Assembly: GCF_003335505.1 (NCBI RefSeq)
Contig: NZ_QPEX01000034.1
Span: forward strand, 124,001 to 188,000
Source: Bremerella cremea
Lineage (GTDB): Bacteria; Planctomycetota; Planctomycetia; Pirellulales; Pirellulaceae
Reading direction: 5' to 3'
Length of the DNA: 64,000 nt
Shown here: in pieces, positions 1 to 8,472 of the stretch
Layout: the number at the start of each line of letters is the position of its first letter
Position numbering within the stretch: the stretch's first letter is position 1
Translations under genes and position numbers: made by a program
Notes under the pieces: model-generated
Seen by the model: only the letters and a program-made list of their open reading frames with translations
The model's database searches: none
What the model was told of the DNA's origin: nothing

Positions 1-1281
1 GGCCCGCCAGGGACCGGCAAGACGGTGACACTGGCCCATTTAGTTCGGGCCTTGGTCGATCGGGGCGAGCGCGTGCTGGCTTGCGCGCCGAGCAATCTGG
101 CGGTCGACAACTTAATGCTGCGGCTGCTTGCGCAAGGGGTGAAAGCGGTCCGCCTGGGGCATCCGGCCCGCGTTTCCGAATCGCTGCACGATGGTACGCT
201 CGACTACCTGGCCCGGGCCCACCCCGATGCCAAGCTGGCCGAGAAGTTGATTCGTGAAGGGCAAGCGAAGATGCGTAGTGCCGGCCGTTACACGCGGGCC
301 AAACCAGCACCCGGCGAGCGATCGGCGCTGCGCGAAGAAGCGCGAGCCTTGTTCGACGACGCCCAACGTTTGCAGCGGCAAACGCTCGATCAAATTCTTT
401 CCGGGGCGGAAGTCTTATGCACGACACTGACTGGGTTCGATGACGATCTACTCGCAGGCCGACGCTTCGAGACCGTGGTGATTGACGAAGCCTGTCAGGC
501 GGTGGAGCCTGCTTGTTGGATTCCGCTTTCGCGGGCACAGCGGGTGATCTTAGCGGGAGATCACTGCCAACTTCCGCCGACGATTCTCTCGCAGGAAGCG
601 GCCGCCGAAGGGTTTGCCGAGAGCATGCAAGAGCGGATCGTGCGGCAGGCGCCGAGCGTGGCCCGCTTGCTGCAGCGTCAGTACCGCATGCACACGTCGA
701 TTATGGAATTCAGCAGCCAGGAATTTTACGGCTGCCAATTGGAAGCCGACGACACCGTCGCCGCCCACGACTTGCAGCCGCTGCTAGGGGACGAGGTTTA
801 TGTCGACCCGAAGCCGTGGCAGTTCTTTGATACGGCGGGGGCCGACTTTCAGGAAGAAGAAGACGAATCGACCGGCAGCCGGGCCAACGATGCCGAGGCC
901 CGGTTTGTGGCCAAGAAGGTGCAGCAACTCATCGAAGCAGGCCTGCTGCCGGAAGCAATCTCGGTGATTTCCCCCTATGCCGCCCAGGTGCAGCGGCTGC
1001 GGAACTTGCTGCCTGCCGGGGTAGAAGCAGACACGGTCGATGGATTTCAAGGCCGCGAGAACGAAGCGGTGATCATCTCGCTTGTCCGCTCGAATACCAA
1101 CGGCGAAATTGGCTTCTTGTTGGATACTCGCCGGATGAACGTCGCCCTGACGCGGGCCCGCCGCAAGCTGATTGTCGTGGGAGATAGCTCGACGATCGGC
1201 GGTAACTCGTTTTATGAACGGTTCTTACAGTACACCGAGTCGGTCGACGGCTATCATACGGTGTGGGAAGAAATGGACTGA
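1..1281 (+). CDS. SF1 helicase of the UPF1/IGHMBP2 type (5' end outside window)
   Basis: ATP-dependent DNA/RNA helicase, 3' part only. The window opens inside the Walker A motif (GPPGTGKT, bases 1-24), and the reading frame is open from base 1, so the GTG at 25 is an internal valine and not a start. Downstream motifs follow superfamily 1 order: the Walker B box DEACQAVEP, LAGDHCQLPP (motif III), QYRMH (motif IV), a TVDGFQGRE motif (motif V) and NVALTRAR (motif VI) near the C-terminus. The DEACQ box and QYRMH are typical of the AAA_11/AAA_12 pair of UPF1-like helicases. The N-terminal domain is missing, so the nucleic-acid preference cannot be judged. The gene ends at TGA 1279-1281. Confidence 0.93.
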   Translation, partial: GPPGTGKTVTLAHLVRALVDRGERVLACAPSNLAVDNLMLRLLAQGVKAVRLGHPARVSESLHDGTLDYLARAHPDAKLAEKLIREGQAKMRSAGRYTRAKPAPGERSALREEARALFDDAQRLQRQTLDQILSGAEVLCTTLTGFDDDLLAGRRFETVVIDEACQAVEPACWIPLSRAQRVILAGDHCQLPPTILSQEAAAEGFAESMQERIVRQAPSVARLLQRQYRMHTSIMEFSSQEFYGCQLEADDTVAAHDLQPLLGDEVYVDPKPWQFFDTAGADFQEEEDESTGSRANDAEARFVAKKVQQLIEAGLLPEAISVISPYAAQVQRLRNLLPAGVEADTVDGFQGRENEAVIISLVRSNTNGEIGFLLDTRRMNVALTRARRKLIVVGDSSTIGGNSFYERFLQYTESVDGYHTVWEEMD

Positions 1282-1442
1282 TAGCCGGTAAGTGGTCTTT
1301 AGCGGGGCATAGTATTGCTTTGCCTCGAAACCAATTTCAGGTATCATTAGATACTTGTCTCTGCGGCTGGGTTTTTCCCTGGCGGCTATGGGACGTGCGC
1401 AAAACCTACCGCTTTCGATTGCCTACCTAACAAGGAAAATAG

Positions 1443-2714
1443 ATGAGTGCTCGTAATCGCGTCTCGCGACGTCAGTTTTTGAAGACATCGAGCGTGGTGG
1501 CCGGATTGGCGACGGCGCCCCTGTTTATTCCTTCGACTGCGTTTGGTGCTAACGAACGAATTCTGACCGGGCACATTGGTGTGGGCGGAATGGGTAACGG
1601 CAACCTGGGCAAGTTCATGGACAACGCCGTGGCCGTGTGCGATGTCGATTCGCAGCGGGCCGAAGCGGCTGGTAAGCGGGTTCGCGATAAGAAAGAAAAG
1701 TGCGACGTTTACGGCGACTATCGCCAAGTGCTCGATCGTAAGGATATCGATGCCGTCGTGATCAGCACGCCCGATCATTGGCACGCGATTCCGACCATTC
1801 ATGCGTGTGAAGCAGGCAAAGACGTTTACTGCGAAAAGCCTCTTTCGCTGACGATTAACGAAGGCCGCAAGATGGTGGAAGCAGCCCGAGCGAACAAGCG
1901 GGTTGTGCAAACCGGTTCGATGCAGCGTTCGTCGAAAGAATTTCACCGGGCCTGCGAACTGGTTCGGAACGGCTATATCGGTAAGGTCCACACGGTGCAT
2001 GTTGGTCTGGCCGATGCCAACGACCCCGGCAAGTTGCCTGCCGATAGCAAACCGCCAGAGAATTTGAACTACGACTATTGGCTCGGCCCTGCTCCGGTTC
2101 GTCCTTACAACGAAAAGCGAGTTCACTACAACTTCCGCTTCTGGTGGGACTACTCCGGCGGTCAGATGACCAACTGGGGAGCTCACCATATTGATATCGC
2201 CCACTGGGGGCTTGGCAAAGACGATAGCGGCCCGCTGTCGGTTTATGCCGAAGAAGTAAAGTTCCACCCGGAAGGTTATCACGAAGTGCCGGAAGCTTGC
2301 CGGATCACCTACGATTACGGCGACGGCGTGAAGATGATCGTCGGCCAGGGGCAAAAAGATATTAAGATGGGCACCCGCTTCATCGGCGACAAAGGCGAGA
2401 TCTACGTCAATCGTGGCGTGTTCAAGCCGTCATCGGAAGAGATCGGAGCGATCCAACTGAAGGATTCCGATATTCAGCTGTACGAAAGCAACAGCCACCA
2501 TAAGAACTTCCTCAACTGCATTGTGACCCGCGAGAAACCGATTTGCGATGTCGAAATCGGTCACCGCACGGCAACCGCTTGTCACTTGGGCAACATCTCT
2601 TGCCGTTTGCAGCGGAAGCTTGTCTGGGATCCGGTTACCGAAAAGATCTCAGGAGATAACGAAGCCGCCGAGATGACCCAACGGGCTCATCGCGCACCGT
2701 ACGTGCTTGGCTGA
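1443..2714 (+). CDS. Tat-exported Gfo/Idh/MocA family oxidoreductase
   Basis: Predicted NAD(P)-dependent sugar or polyol oxidoreductase, 423 aa, exported folded by the Tat pathway. The N-terminus carries SRRQFLK (residues 8-14), then a hydrophobic stretch ending near STAFGA. A Rossmann nucleotide-binding segment follows (GHIGVGGMGNGN, about 43-54), then the family motif CEKPLS (130-135) with its catalytic lysine, and a C-terminal substrate domain with a GGQMTNWGAHHID segment. Planctomycetes carry many secreted paralogs of this family; the substrate cannot be inferred from sequence. A rho-independent terminator directly follows, so the gene is probably monocistronic. The long ORF on the opposite strand is a codon-bias shadow. 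Confidence 0.95.
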   Translation: MSARNRVSRRQFLKTSSVVAGLATAPLFIPSTAFGANERILTGHIGVGGMGNGNLGKFMDNAVAVCDVDSQRAEAAGKRVRDKKEKCDVYGDYRQVLDRKDIDAVVISTPDHWHAIPTIHACEAGKDVYCEKPLSLTINEGRKMVEAARANKRVVQTGSMQRSSKEFHRACELVRNGYIGKVHTVHVGLADANDPGKLPADSKPPENLNYDYWLGPAPVRPYNEKRVHYNFRFWWDYSGGQMTNWGAHHIDIAHWGLGKDDSGPLSVYAEEVKFHPEGYHEVPEACRITYDYGDGVKMIVGQGQKDIKMGTRFIGDKGEIYVNRGVFKPSSEEIGAIQLKDSDIQLYESNSHHKNFLNCIVTREKPICDVEIGHRTATACHLGNISCRLQRKLVWDPVTEKISGDNEAAEMTQRAHRAPYVLG

Positions 2715-2740
2715 TTGGCCCCACGAAAGCCAACCTGGGA

Positions 2741-2775
2741 AGGCGGGATCGATTCGGTCCCGCCTTTCTTTTTGG
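2741..2775 (+). terminator. Rho-independent terminator after the oxidoreductase gene
   Basis: Perfect 9-bp stem AAGGCGGGA / TCCCGCCTT (2741-2749 with 2759-2767) and a 9-nt loop, followed by a T-rich run. It lies 27 nt after the stop codon of the Gfo/Idh gene and before the SGNH hydrolase gene. Confidence 0.85.
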
Positions 2776-2827
2776 TTATAATCGAAACGCCCTCCTTCCT
2801 TTCCTCCCCTCTCGAAGGCCCCCTGCC

Positions 2828-3499
2828 ATGTTTCGCTCATTTGTTAGCCTCGCTCTGGTTGTTTTGTTGACGACGATGTCCCTAGCTGAAGATGCCAAAG
2901 TGCCTGAGAGCATTGCACGTTGGAAGAAGGAGATGGACAAGTTCGCAGCGGCGGACCAAAAGCATCCGGTGCAGCCAGGGGGCGTGGTTTTTGTCGGCAG
3001 CAGTAGCATTCGGATGTGGGATTTAAAGAAGTCGTTCCCTGAACTCGACGCCGTCAATCGCGGCTTCGGTGGTTCGCGTCTGGAAGACTCTGTCTATTAT
3101 GCCGATCAGATTGTGTTGCCGTACCAGCCACGCACGGTCGTCGTGTACGCTGGCGACAACGATATCGCCGCGAAGTACACCCCAGAGCAAATCTTAGAAG
3201 ACTTCCAAGAGTTCGAAACGAAGATCCATCAGCAGCTACCTGAAACCAAAATCTTATATATCGCGGTGAAGCCGAGCATTGCTCGCTGGAAAATGATCGA
3301 CCAGGTACGGGGCACCAACAAGCTAATCGCCGAAGAATGTGCTAAGACCGAGAACTGCGAGTTCATCGACATCGACGCCCCGATGCTGGGTGAAGATGGC
3401 AAGCCGCGCAAAGAGCTGTTCAAGAAAGACGGCCTGCACATGACCGACGCCGGCTACGTCATCTGGGCGAAAGCCCTTGAGCCCCACCTGGCGAACTAA
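2828..3499 (+). CDS. Secreted SGNH/GDSL-type hydrolase
   Basis: Exported esterase/acyl hydrolase of the SGNH superfamily, 223 aa. A signal peptide covers about residues 1-20 (hydrophobic core LALVVLLTTMSLA). Block I is VFVGSSSIRMWD (about 54-65), with the nucleophilic serine in GSSS. Block III is VVYAGDNDIA, and block V is DGLHMTDAGY near the C-terminus with the catalytic Asp/His. This layout matches the planctomycete GDSL-like proteins often linked to carbohydrate deacetylation. The next gene starts 11 nt after the stop, so the two are probably co-transcribed. The substrate is unknown. Confidence 0.88.
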   Translation: MFRSFVSLALVVLLTTMSLAEDAKVPESIARWKKEMDKFAAADQKHPVQPGGVVFVGSSSIRMWDLKKSFPELDAVNRGFGGSRLEDSVYYADQIVLPYQPRTVVVYAGDNDIAAKYTPEQILEDFQEFETKIHQQLPETKILYIAVKPSIARWKMIDQVRGTNKLIAEECAKTENCEFIDIDAPMLGEDGKPRKELFKKDGLHMTDAGYVIWAKALEPHLAN

Positions 3500-3510
3500 G
3501 GGAACCCGCG

Positions 3511-4383
3511 ATGAAGCCTGCATCGCCGCTTCTTTCCTCGCAGGAAGTGGCTTTGGTCAACGCTCATATCGCCACGTTGAACTATTTGGCGATCAACACG
3601 GTCAAAGGACCATATGACTTTTTGCTGCTGAGCGAGATGCGGCGGCGATTACCGCCGCAGTTGCTTTCTGGCCCGTCCTTGCCGCTGGCCATCTTTCCGT
3701 TGGCTACGGAGCCTGCCGCATCGAACGAGTGTGGCACCTATGTTGGTGGCAGCGAAGTGCATCAGGGCGTCACCGCTTGGCCGAGCGGAAAGAGTGGAAA
3801 ACGCCTCCATTTCCTGGCCCAAATCGATTTACGGGGAGCCAGTGAATATCACGGCAACTACGTGGCGATTCAAGTGTTTGGCGAAGGTGCGGACGAGTTT
3901 GCCTATCGCTGGGTCGATTGTCTTGATGCTTGGGAGTCTGGGCCTGCTGGGAATGAAGCTCGTCTGTATGGCCACGCCCCGATCGAGGTGCCCTCGTATC
4001 CTAGCGGTTGGGACTTCTACGAACAGGATGAAGGGACGCAGCTTCAATGCGAAGAGATCTTCAGCGATCAGCAACTGCTTGATCTTCCATTCTTTTTGAC
4101 GCCCCTGGGGATTTCTCTCGGACCTGCACCTTACATTCCAGCGCATGATGTCGCGAACGAGGCTTGGCATGATTTAACCATTCTGGCCACGGTTCCCACT
4201 ATCTATCCGCAGCCCAATTGTCCTCACGAGCTACTGTGGCAAGCCCAACCGTTGTCGGAAGAGGAAGCTCGCACGCTGGCAATGGTGATTGGGCCAAAGC
4301 AAGACTGTGATAGCTTCGGCATCTTGTACATCTGCCAGAGCAAGACCACAAACGACATTCAATTGCGGTTTGTTTCGCTTTAG
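3511..4383 (+). CDS. YwqG/DUF1963-like protein of unknown function
   Basis: Cytoplasmic-looking protein of 290 aa with no signal peptide or membrane segment. A central GGSEVHQGVTAWP...LHFLAQIDL arrangement resembles the DUF1963 (YwqG) pattern in which a 'gG.P....eWP' segment is followed by 'fl.QidL'. I assign that family only tentatively. It starts 11 nt after the SGNH hydrolase stop codon and is likely the second gene of that operon. It may have reached its present neighbour by chance, since the two proteins have no obvious shared chemistry. Confidence 0.6.
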   Translation: MKPASPLLSSQEVALVNAHIATLNYLAINTVKGPYDFLLLSEMRRRLPPQLLSGPSLPLAIFPLATEPAASNECGTYVGGSEVHQGVTAWPSGKSGKRLHFLAQIDLRGASEYHGNYVAIQVFGEGADEFAYRWVDCLDAWESGPAGNEARLYGHAPIEVPSYPSGWDFYEQDEGTQLQCEEIFSDQQLLDLPFFLTPLGISLGPAPYIPAHDVANEAWHDLTILATVPTIYPQPNCPHELLWQAQPLSEEEARTLAMVIGPKQDCDSFGILYICQSKTTNDIQLRFVSL

Positions 4384-4401
4384 TTGGCCTAGCCAGATCG
4401 G

Positions 4402-4484
4402 GAGCCATGCCGTCGTCTTCGTCGGCATGCTCTTTTCTGCTTCACATGCTAACGCGGCGTGAGCATGGCACCCATTTTTGGGTT
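4402..4484. repeat. Dispersed palindromic repeat (REP-like), copy 1
   Basis: Two inverted GCCATGCC/GGCATG-type half-sites, one at about 4403-4430 and one at 4447-4473 ending in GCATGGCACCC. The same unit recurs near 5719, 8171, 16021, 20992 and 24668, with half units near 6021 and 16556. It lies between convergent genes. Confidence 0.75.
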
Positions 4485-4499
4485 GGGGTGCGGTTCGTT

Positions 4500-5489
4500 T
4501 TAATAGTCCGAAACGACTTCGCCCCCTTTGTAGGTCAGCAGGGCCGAGAAGACTTTGTGGTCGACCGTTTCGGCAATGAAGACGCCATGTCCGTCCATGA
4601 ACGCGAAGAGGCAGCCGCCGGGGTGGAAGCTGTGGAATTCTTGTCCGTAGTCGCACTTCATGGTGCCAACTTCGCCGAAGGAAGGGGCGCACGATTGCCA
4701 GACCACATCGCGCCAAGGTTCTTTATCGCCAATGCGGGAGTTAAGGGGAGCGCTTTGATCGAATAGGTTTTTGTGCCCCGCCCAGAGCCCGTGCAGCGAG
4801 TTGGGGGCTTCACCGCACCAAATGGTGTTCGAACTGCCGTCGGTGATGTGCTTCATGGCGATATTGGGACTGCCGGCCAGGCTCACATGAACCGGGCCAC
4901 GCGGGCTTTTATCGGAGCTCCCGTAATTGTTCTGGCAGGCCCCGGTGGCTGATTCCGGCTTGCACCGCAAACCACGTTCGCCGTTGTTGCCGCCGTAGTC
5001 GCTTCGCCCGTACAAGATGGTGGATTTGGGGATGTCGCCGTTCGGCTTGCCTTGCTCGGCATTCGGGTTCGAGGGACAAACGAAGACGGTAAGCTGCGTT
5101 TGAGCCAGGGCCTGGTTGGGCGTTTGCGTGTACCACAGGGTTTGATCGAACTGATCGTAGAGGGCACTTTGCTCGACGTACGGCAGCAGCGCCGTCCCCC
5201 AACTGACCTGGCGACGCTTGATCGCGTTGGGCAGGTTCTCCATGTTGGTGTTGTACAGGCCGCCGCCGTAGCCACCCAACGGTAACGCCCGGTAGGTGTC
5301 GTTATACAGGTGCGTGGCCAGGCTGATTTGCTTGAGGTTGTTCTGGCATTGCATCCGCCGCGCCGCTTCGCGTGCTTGTTGGACGGCAGGAAGCAGGATG
5401 GCAATCAAGATGCCAATGATGGCGATCGTGACCAGAAGTTCGACCAGCGTGAATCCCAGCCGGATACCACGCAAGGAATGGGGAGGCAT
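4500..5489 (-). CDS. DUF1559 protein with prepilin-type N-terminal leader
   Basis: Planctomycete-specific pseudopilin-like protein, 329 aa. The N-terminus has a type IV prepilin/type II secretion leader: a short basic leader to Gly12, then FTLVELLVTIAIIGILIAIL (13-32), with Glu at position 5 of the predicted mature protein. After the hydrophobic helix comes the conserved AREAARRMQCQNNLKQI segment, then the DUF1559 body ending in an FMDGHGVFIAE segment, a variant of the usual 'DGSV.FI' signature. It should be processed by a prepilin peptidase and anchored to the membrane through the helix. No pilus genes are nearby. Planctomycetes carry many paralogs of this family. Confidence 0.95.
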   Translation of the reverse strand: MPPHSLRGIRLGFTLVELLVTIAIIGILIAILLPAVQQAREAARRMQCQNNLKQISLATHLYNDTYRALPLGGYGGGLYNTNMENLPNAIKRRQVSWGTALLPYVEQSALYDQFDQTLWYTQTPNQALAQTQLTVFVCPSNPNAEQGKPNGDIPKSTILYGRSDYGGNNGERGLRCKPESATGACQNNYGSSDKSPRGPVHVSLAGSPNIAMKHITDGSSNTIWCGEAPNSLHGLWAGHKNLFDQSAPLNSRIGDKEPWRDVVWQSCAPSFGEVGTMKCDYGQEFHSFHPGGCLFAFMDGHGVFIAETVDHKVFSALLTYKGGEVVSDY

Positions 5490-5718
5490 CGATACATCTT
5501 TCGCTGAGCTTGCAGTTCAGCCGTTCGCCCCCAACTCAGCAGAGGTGCGAAGGTCCCGTCTCGGGGAGGAATCACGATCAAGGTTGGGGATCGGACTCGC
5601 CTTCCTATAGAAAGGCATTACCGTTGCGGACCAGCTCTGGGATCTCACCAGAATTCACCCATTGGTTCAGGTTTGACTAACTTCGTCGACTGCGTCTTGA
5701 CGCATTGAGCGGATGGGG

Positions 5719-5789
5719 GCCATGCCGTCGCCTTCGTCGGCATGCTCTTTTCCGCTTCGCATGCTCACGCGGACGAGAGCATGGCACCC
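5719..5789. repeat. Dispersed palindromic repeat (REP-like), copy 2
   Basis: GCCATGCCGTCG at 5719 to CATGGCACCC at 5789, with the internal CTTTTCCGCTTCGCATGCTCACGC spacer pattern shared with the copies at 4402 and 8171. A lone right half-unit lies at about 6021-6050. Confidence 0.75.
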
Positions 5790-5946
5790 AATTGTTTTGG
5801 GGCACCTGATTGTTTGGGCACCCATTGAGTTCGTTACCCTACGAAGTTACGACGGACACAACCTAATACAAATCCCTGGCGTGGGCAACGAGAGCAGCCC
5901 TGCTCTGAAGTGAGGGGTACAGTTGAGGCGTAGTCGTCAAGAAACA

Positions 5947-5979
5947 AAAAACGCCTGACCGGTTGAGTCAGGCGTTTTT
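5947..5979 (-). terminator. Terminator downstream of rpsU
   Basis: Perfect 12-bp stem AAAAACGCCTGA / TCAGGCGTTTTT (5947-5958 with 5968-5979) and a 9-nt loop. It works as an intrinsic terminator in either direction. It lies 112 nt past the rpsU stop codon on the minus strand. Confidence 0.85.
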
Positions 5980-6090
5980 CGTTGACTTGTTTTGGGCTGC
6001 AAAACAGCACTTCCACTTGGCATGCTCACGCAGACGTGAACATGGCACCCATCTACAGCAGAATGAAACCTGCCGGATGGAAAGCGGAAA

Positions 6091-6288
6091 CTAGTCTTGG
6101 ACCAACAGCTTTTCTTTCAGCGAACGGCGTTCGGCACGCAGACGGGCTCGACGCTTCAAGTCGCTCGGCTTTTCGTAATATTTACGGCGGCGCATCTCTT
6201 TCTTGAGACCGCTACGCATGACCAACTTACCAAACCGACGAACTGCTTCTTGAATGGATTCCCTGTCGCGAACGAGTACCTTAACCAT
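6091..6288 (-). CDS. rpsU: 30S ribosomal protein bS21
   Basis: Small-subunit ribosomal protein, 65 aa, highly basic. The start MVKVLVRDRESIQEAVRRF and the arginine-rich tail (RRRKYYEKPSDLKRRARLRA) are diagnostic of bS21. Length is normal for the family. It stands alone with its own terminator, not in the rpsU-dnaG-rpoD arrangement of proteobacteria. Confidence 0.97.
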   Translation of the reverse strand: MVKVLVRDRESIQEAVRRFGKLVMRSGLKKEMRRRKYYEKPSDLKRRARLRAERRSLKEKLLVQD

Positions 6289-6550
6289 TGGTTACCTAAA
6301 GACTTCCTTATGGGTTGATAGTTCGGCGTGCAGCCCAGGCCGCCGTAAAAATCGTGTATTGAAAAACGCGCGTCCTGTTAGAACGCAGCATGAACTTAAA
6401 GGCAAGCAAGTAATATACCGCCCGGGCCAGCGGTGCATCTAGTCCATTTAGGAAAAATCGCCCCCGAGAATGGGCTTTCTTGGGGAAACTTTGGTTAGAA
6501 TGGGCAAAATGCGTTGAATTTGGGCCGGTTTTTCCCCCTACGGTAGGCCG

Positions 6551-8038
6551 TTAGTCGAACAGCTGCCCTGCGGCGTACTCTTTTAAGTACCCTTTCAAGC
6601 TTAGTTTTCGCATCGCACTATCGCTGGTCATGTAGCGGATCTTGCCGAAAATTTCCCGTTCTGGCCCCCAGGCCCGGTCGTACCGGCCGAGGCACCAGAA
6701 GATGCCGCTGTAGCTATTCGGGTTGCGACCATCCAGGGCGTACTTGTTGTTCAGCTCGATCATGACCTGGGCTGCGTACTGAGGTGTATTGGTCCAGTGC
6801 AAGATCTTTTTGCCCCACAGCATCCGCAAGTAGTTGTGGATGCGGCCATCCCGCACCAGTTGCCGCTGGGCGGCGTTCCAAAGGGGATCGTGGGTTTGGG
6901 CTTGCTCGAACTGCTTAAGCGTGTAAACGTGCTCGCGCTCGTCTGCTTTGTGCTCTGCCAGCGTGGCTTGAGCCCAATCGGGGAGCGAGCCGTATTGGTC
7001 GTAGTCGTCGCGCAGGTGGCACATGTTATAGCCCAGTTCGCGCCAGGTGATGATCTCGTCGAGGAATGCTTCTGCCCCCTCGCTCATGTTCCACCACCCT
7101 TCGCGCGAGCCGGTTACCTTGGGGCTGATTTGGTCTGGCTCCCACTTCTCTTGCTGTGTCAGTTTGTAAAACACTTCATGGGCCGAGAGGTGGCCGAAGT
7201 GTAGGTATGGCGAGAGTTGGCTGGCACATTCGCTTTCGACATCGTTGCGCTGTTCGGCATAACGGGGCAGCCCTTCTTGGAGGAACCACTTCAACTGCCG
7301 ACGAGCGGCTTGGCTGCCACCACAGGTTTCGACCGGGCGAACCTCGTGATCGATGGGTAAGCCAGCCAGAAACTCGCCGGGGGCGGCTAACGTATCGGCA
7401 TCGATGGCGGGCCATTTTTTAAGGACGTGCGCGATAAGCTGCCGGTCGGCGGCGGGAAACGATTTGCCACTCAGTGGATTCGCTCGCGGAGTATTCGCCA
7501 GGTGCTGGGGCAATTCTTTTTGCAGGAAGCGGCGAAAGCTGTGCGCGCGGGGGAAGTCGCGATCCGCGGCCCGCATGGGTAACAGCCCGTTGCTGTCGAT
7601 CGTTTCAAGTTTCACTGGCAGCTTCTTGCCGACCGCGGCGACCATGCGGGGCAAAAAGAAGCAAGGAAAGTCGTCCGTCACCACCAAGCAGGCATCCGCC
7701 GCAAGCGCTTCGAGCAGACCTTTGGCGGCATCTTTTTTCGGTTCGACATACGGATAATAAGCGACCGGTGCGTCTTGCAGGGCAGAAAGATTGTCGCGCA
7801 TGCCTTGCAAAACAAACGTATGCAGCCGGTCACTCGCCCAGGGGTAACCAACCCGGAGGGCCTCGAAGATTACCAGCGGCCGCTTCAGTTTTTCTGCCCA
7901 CCAGGCCGCCCGTTGAAGCGAAAAATTCCACTCGGTCCGTCGATTGGCGATCATCCAGTACAGCACATATTTGCCGTCGGTGTTGACGTCGGCCTGATTG
8001 GCCTCTTGGATGCGAAGTTGCCAGAGTTCGGCTGACAT
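6551..8038 (-). CDS. Class II deoxyribodipyrimidine (CPD) photolyase
   Basis: Light-dependent repair of cyclobutane pyrimidine dimers using FAD, 495 aa from the chosen start. The N-terminal antenna-type domain starts with YVLYWMIANRRTEWNFSL, the class II pattern. The C-terminal FAD domain contains LRMLWGKKILHWT, LNNKYALDGRNPNSYSGIFW and RAWGPEREIFGKIRYM, all typical of class II enzymes and not of class I PhrB. I chose ATG at 8036-8038 (MSAELWQLRI) because an AGGGA sits just upstream and the 14-residue extension above it is poorly coding. There is no linked regulator or DNA-repair gene. Confidence 0.92.
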   Translation of the reverse strand: MSAELWQLRIQEANQADVNTDGKYVLYWMIANRRTEWNFSLQRAAWWAEKLKRPLVIFEALRVGYPWASDRLHTFVLQGMRDNLSALQDAPVAYYPYVEPKKDAAKGLLEALAADACLVVTDDFPCFFLPRMVAAVGKKLPVKLETIDSNGLLPMRAADRDFPRAHSFRRFLQKELPQHLANTPRANPLSGKSFPAADRQLIAHVLKKWPAIDADTLAAPGEFLAGLPIDHEVRPVETCGGSQAARRQLKWFLQEGLPRYAEQRNDVESECASQLSPYLHFGHLSAHEVFYKLTQQEKWEPDQISPKVTGSREGWWNMSEGAEAFLDEIITWRELGYNMCHLRDDYDQYGSLPDWAQATLAEHKADEREHVYTLKQFEQAQTHDPLWNAAQRQLVRDGRIHNYLRMLWGKKILHWTNTPQYAAQVMIELNNKYALDGRNPNSYSGIFWCLGRYDRAWGPEREIFGKIRYMTSDSAMRKLSLKGYLKEYAAGQLFD

Positions 8039-8170
8039 GGGCGATCCCTGCTTGCGGAAATGAAAAGTGAGTACGATCAACTTAGCACAACCGCAGCAGG
8101 CTGGGCCTGGTTAACTGCTGCCAGGTCAGAACTTGCTCGGTGGATTGTCTTGCCTGAACAGACCAAGCGG

Positions 8171-8243
8171 GTGCCATGCCGTCGTCTTCGTCGGCATGCG
8201 TTTTCTCTGCTTCGCATGCTCACGCGGACGAGAGCATGGCACC
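8171..8243. repeat. Dispersed palindromic repeat (REP-like), copy 3
   Basis: GTGCCATGCCGTCGTCTTCG at 8171 to GCATGGCACC at about 8243, with perfectly complementary outer ends that would bring the two hairpins together. Confidence 0.78.
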
Positions 8244-8280
8244 CAATTTTGGGTTGAGTATTTGTTGCGGGCTAACCTCG

Positions 8281-8346
8281 TAGGGTGCTTCTTGACGCAC
8301 CAGAGTTTGCTTACACGCTTACCAGTTGTCATCGCGTGGCAACGCA
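8281..8346. repeat. Second dispersed repeat type, copy 1
   Basis: A 66-base unit with TAGGGTGCTTCTTGACGCAC and CATCGCGTGGCAACGCA. It matches 20900-20966 with only a few substitutions. In both places it sits beside a REP-like palindrome. Confidence 0.7.
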
Positions 8347-8472
8347 GCAGCCGGTGATTGTTTCAAAGTTGGGAGAATTTCGGGGAATTACTGGAAATCT
8401 CTATCTTGGATTGGTATTTTGGCCGTCACTTCGCAATCCTCCTTTTTCTCTCTTCCGAGATGGCCACGTATC

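Larger units (their letters stand above)
5490..6090. other. Intergenic region with repeats and a terminator
   Basis: About 600 bases without a gene. It contains REP-like copy 2 (5719-5789), a half copy (about 6021-6050) and the rpsU terminator (5947-5979). The first 150 bases should hold the promoter of the DUF1559 gene, but I see no clear promoter boxes. Confidence 0.6.
8039..8472. other. Intergenic region made largely of repeats
   Basis: 434 bases between divergent genes. It holds REP-like copy 3 (8171-8243) and a second repeat unit (8281-8346) also found at 20900-20966. About 125 bases before the next gene are unique and probably hold its promoter. Confidence 0.6.

Noticed and set aside
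1386..2354. 322-codon frame on the minus strand opposite the Gfo/Idh gene
   Set aside because: It overlaps a gene with Tat leader and family motifs; the long frame comes from GC-rich codon bias.
8326..8472. N-terminal extension of the unknown protein at 8473
   Set aside because: It runs through a dispersed repeat and lacks coding character; the membrane segment begins at the later ATG.
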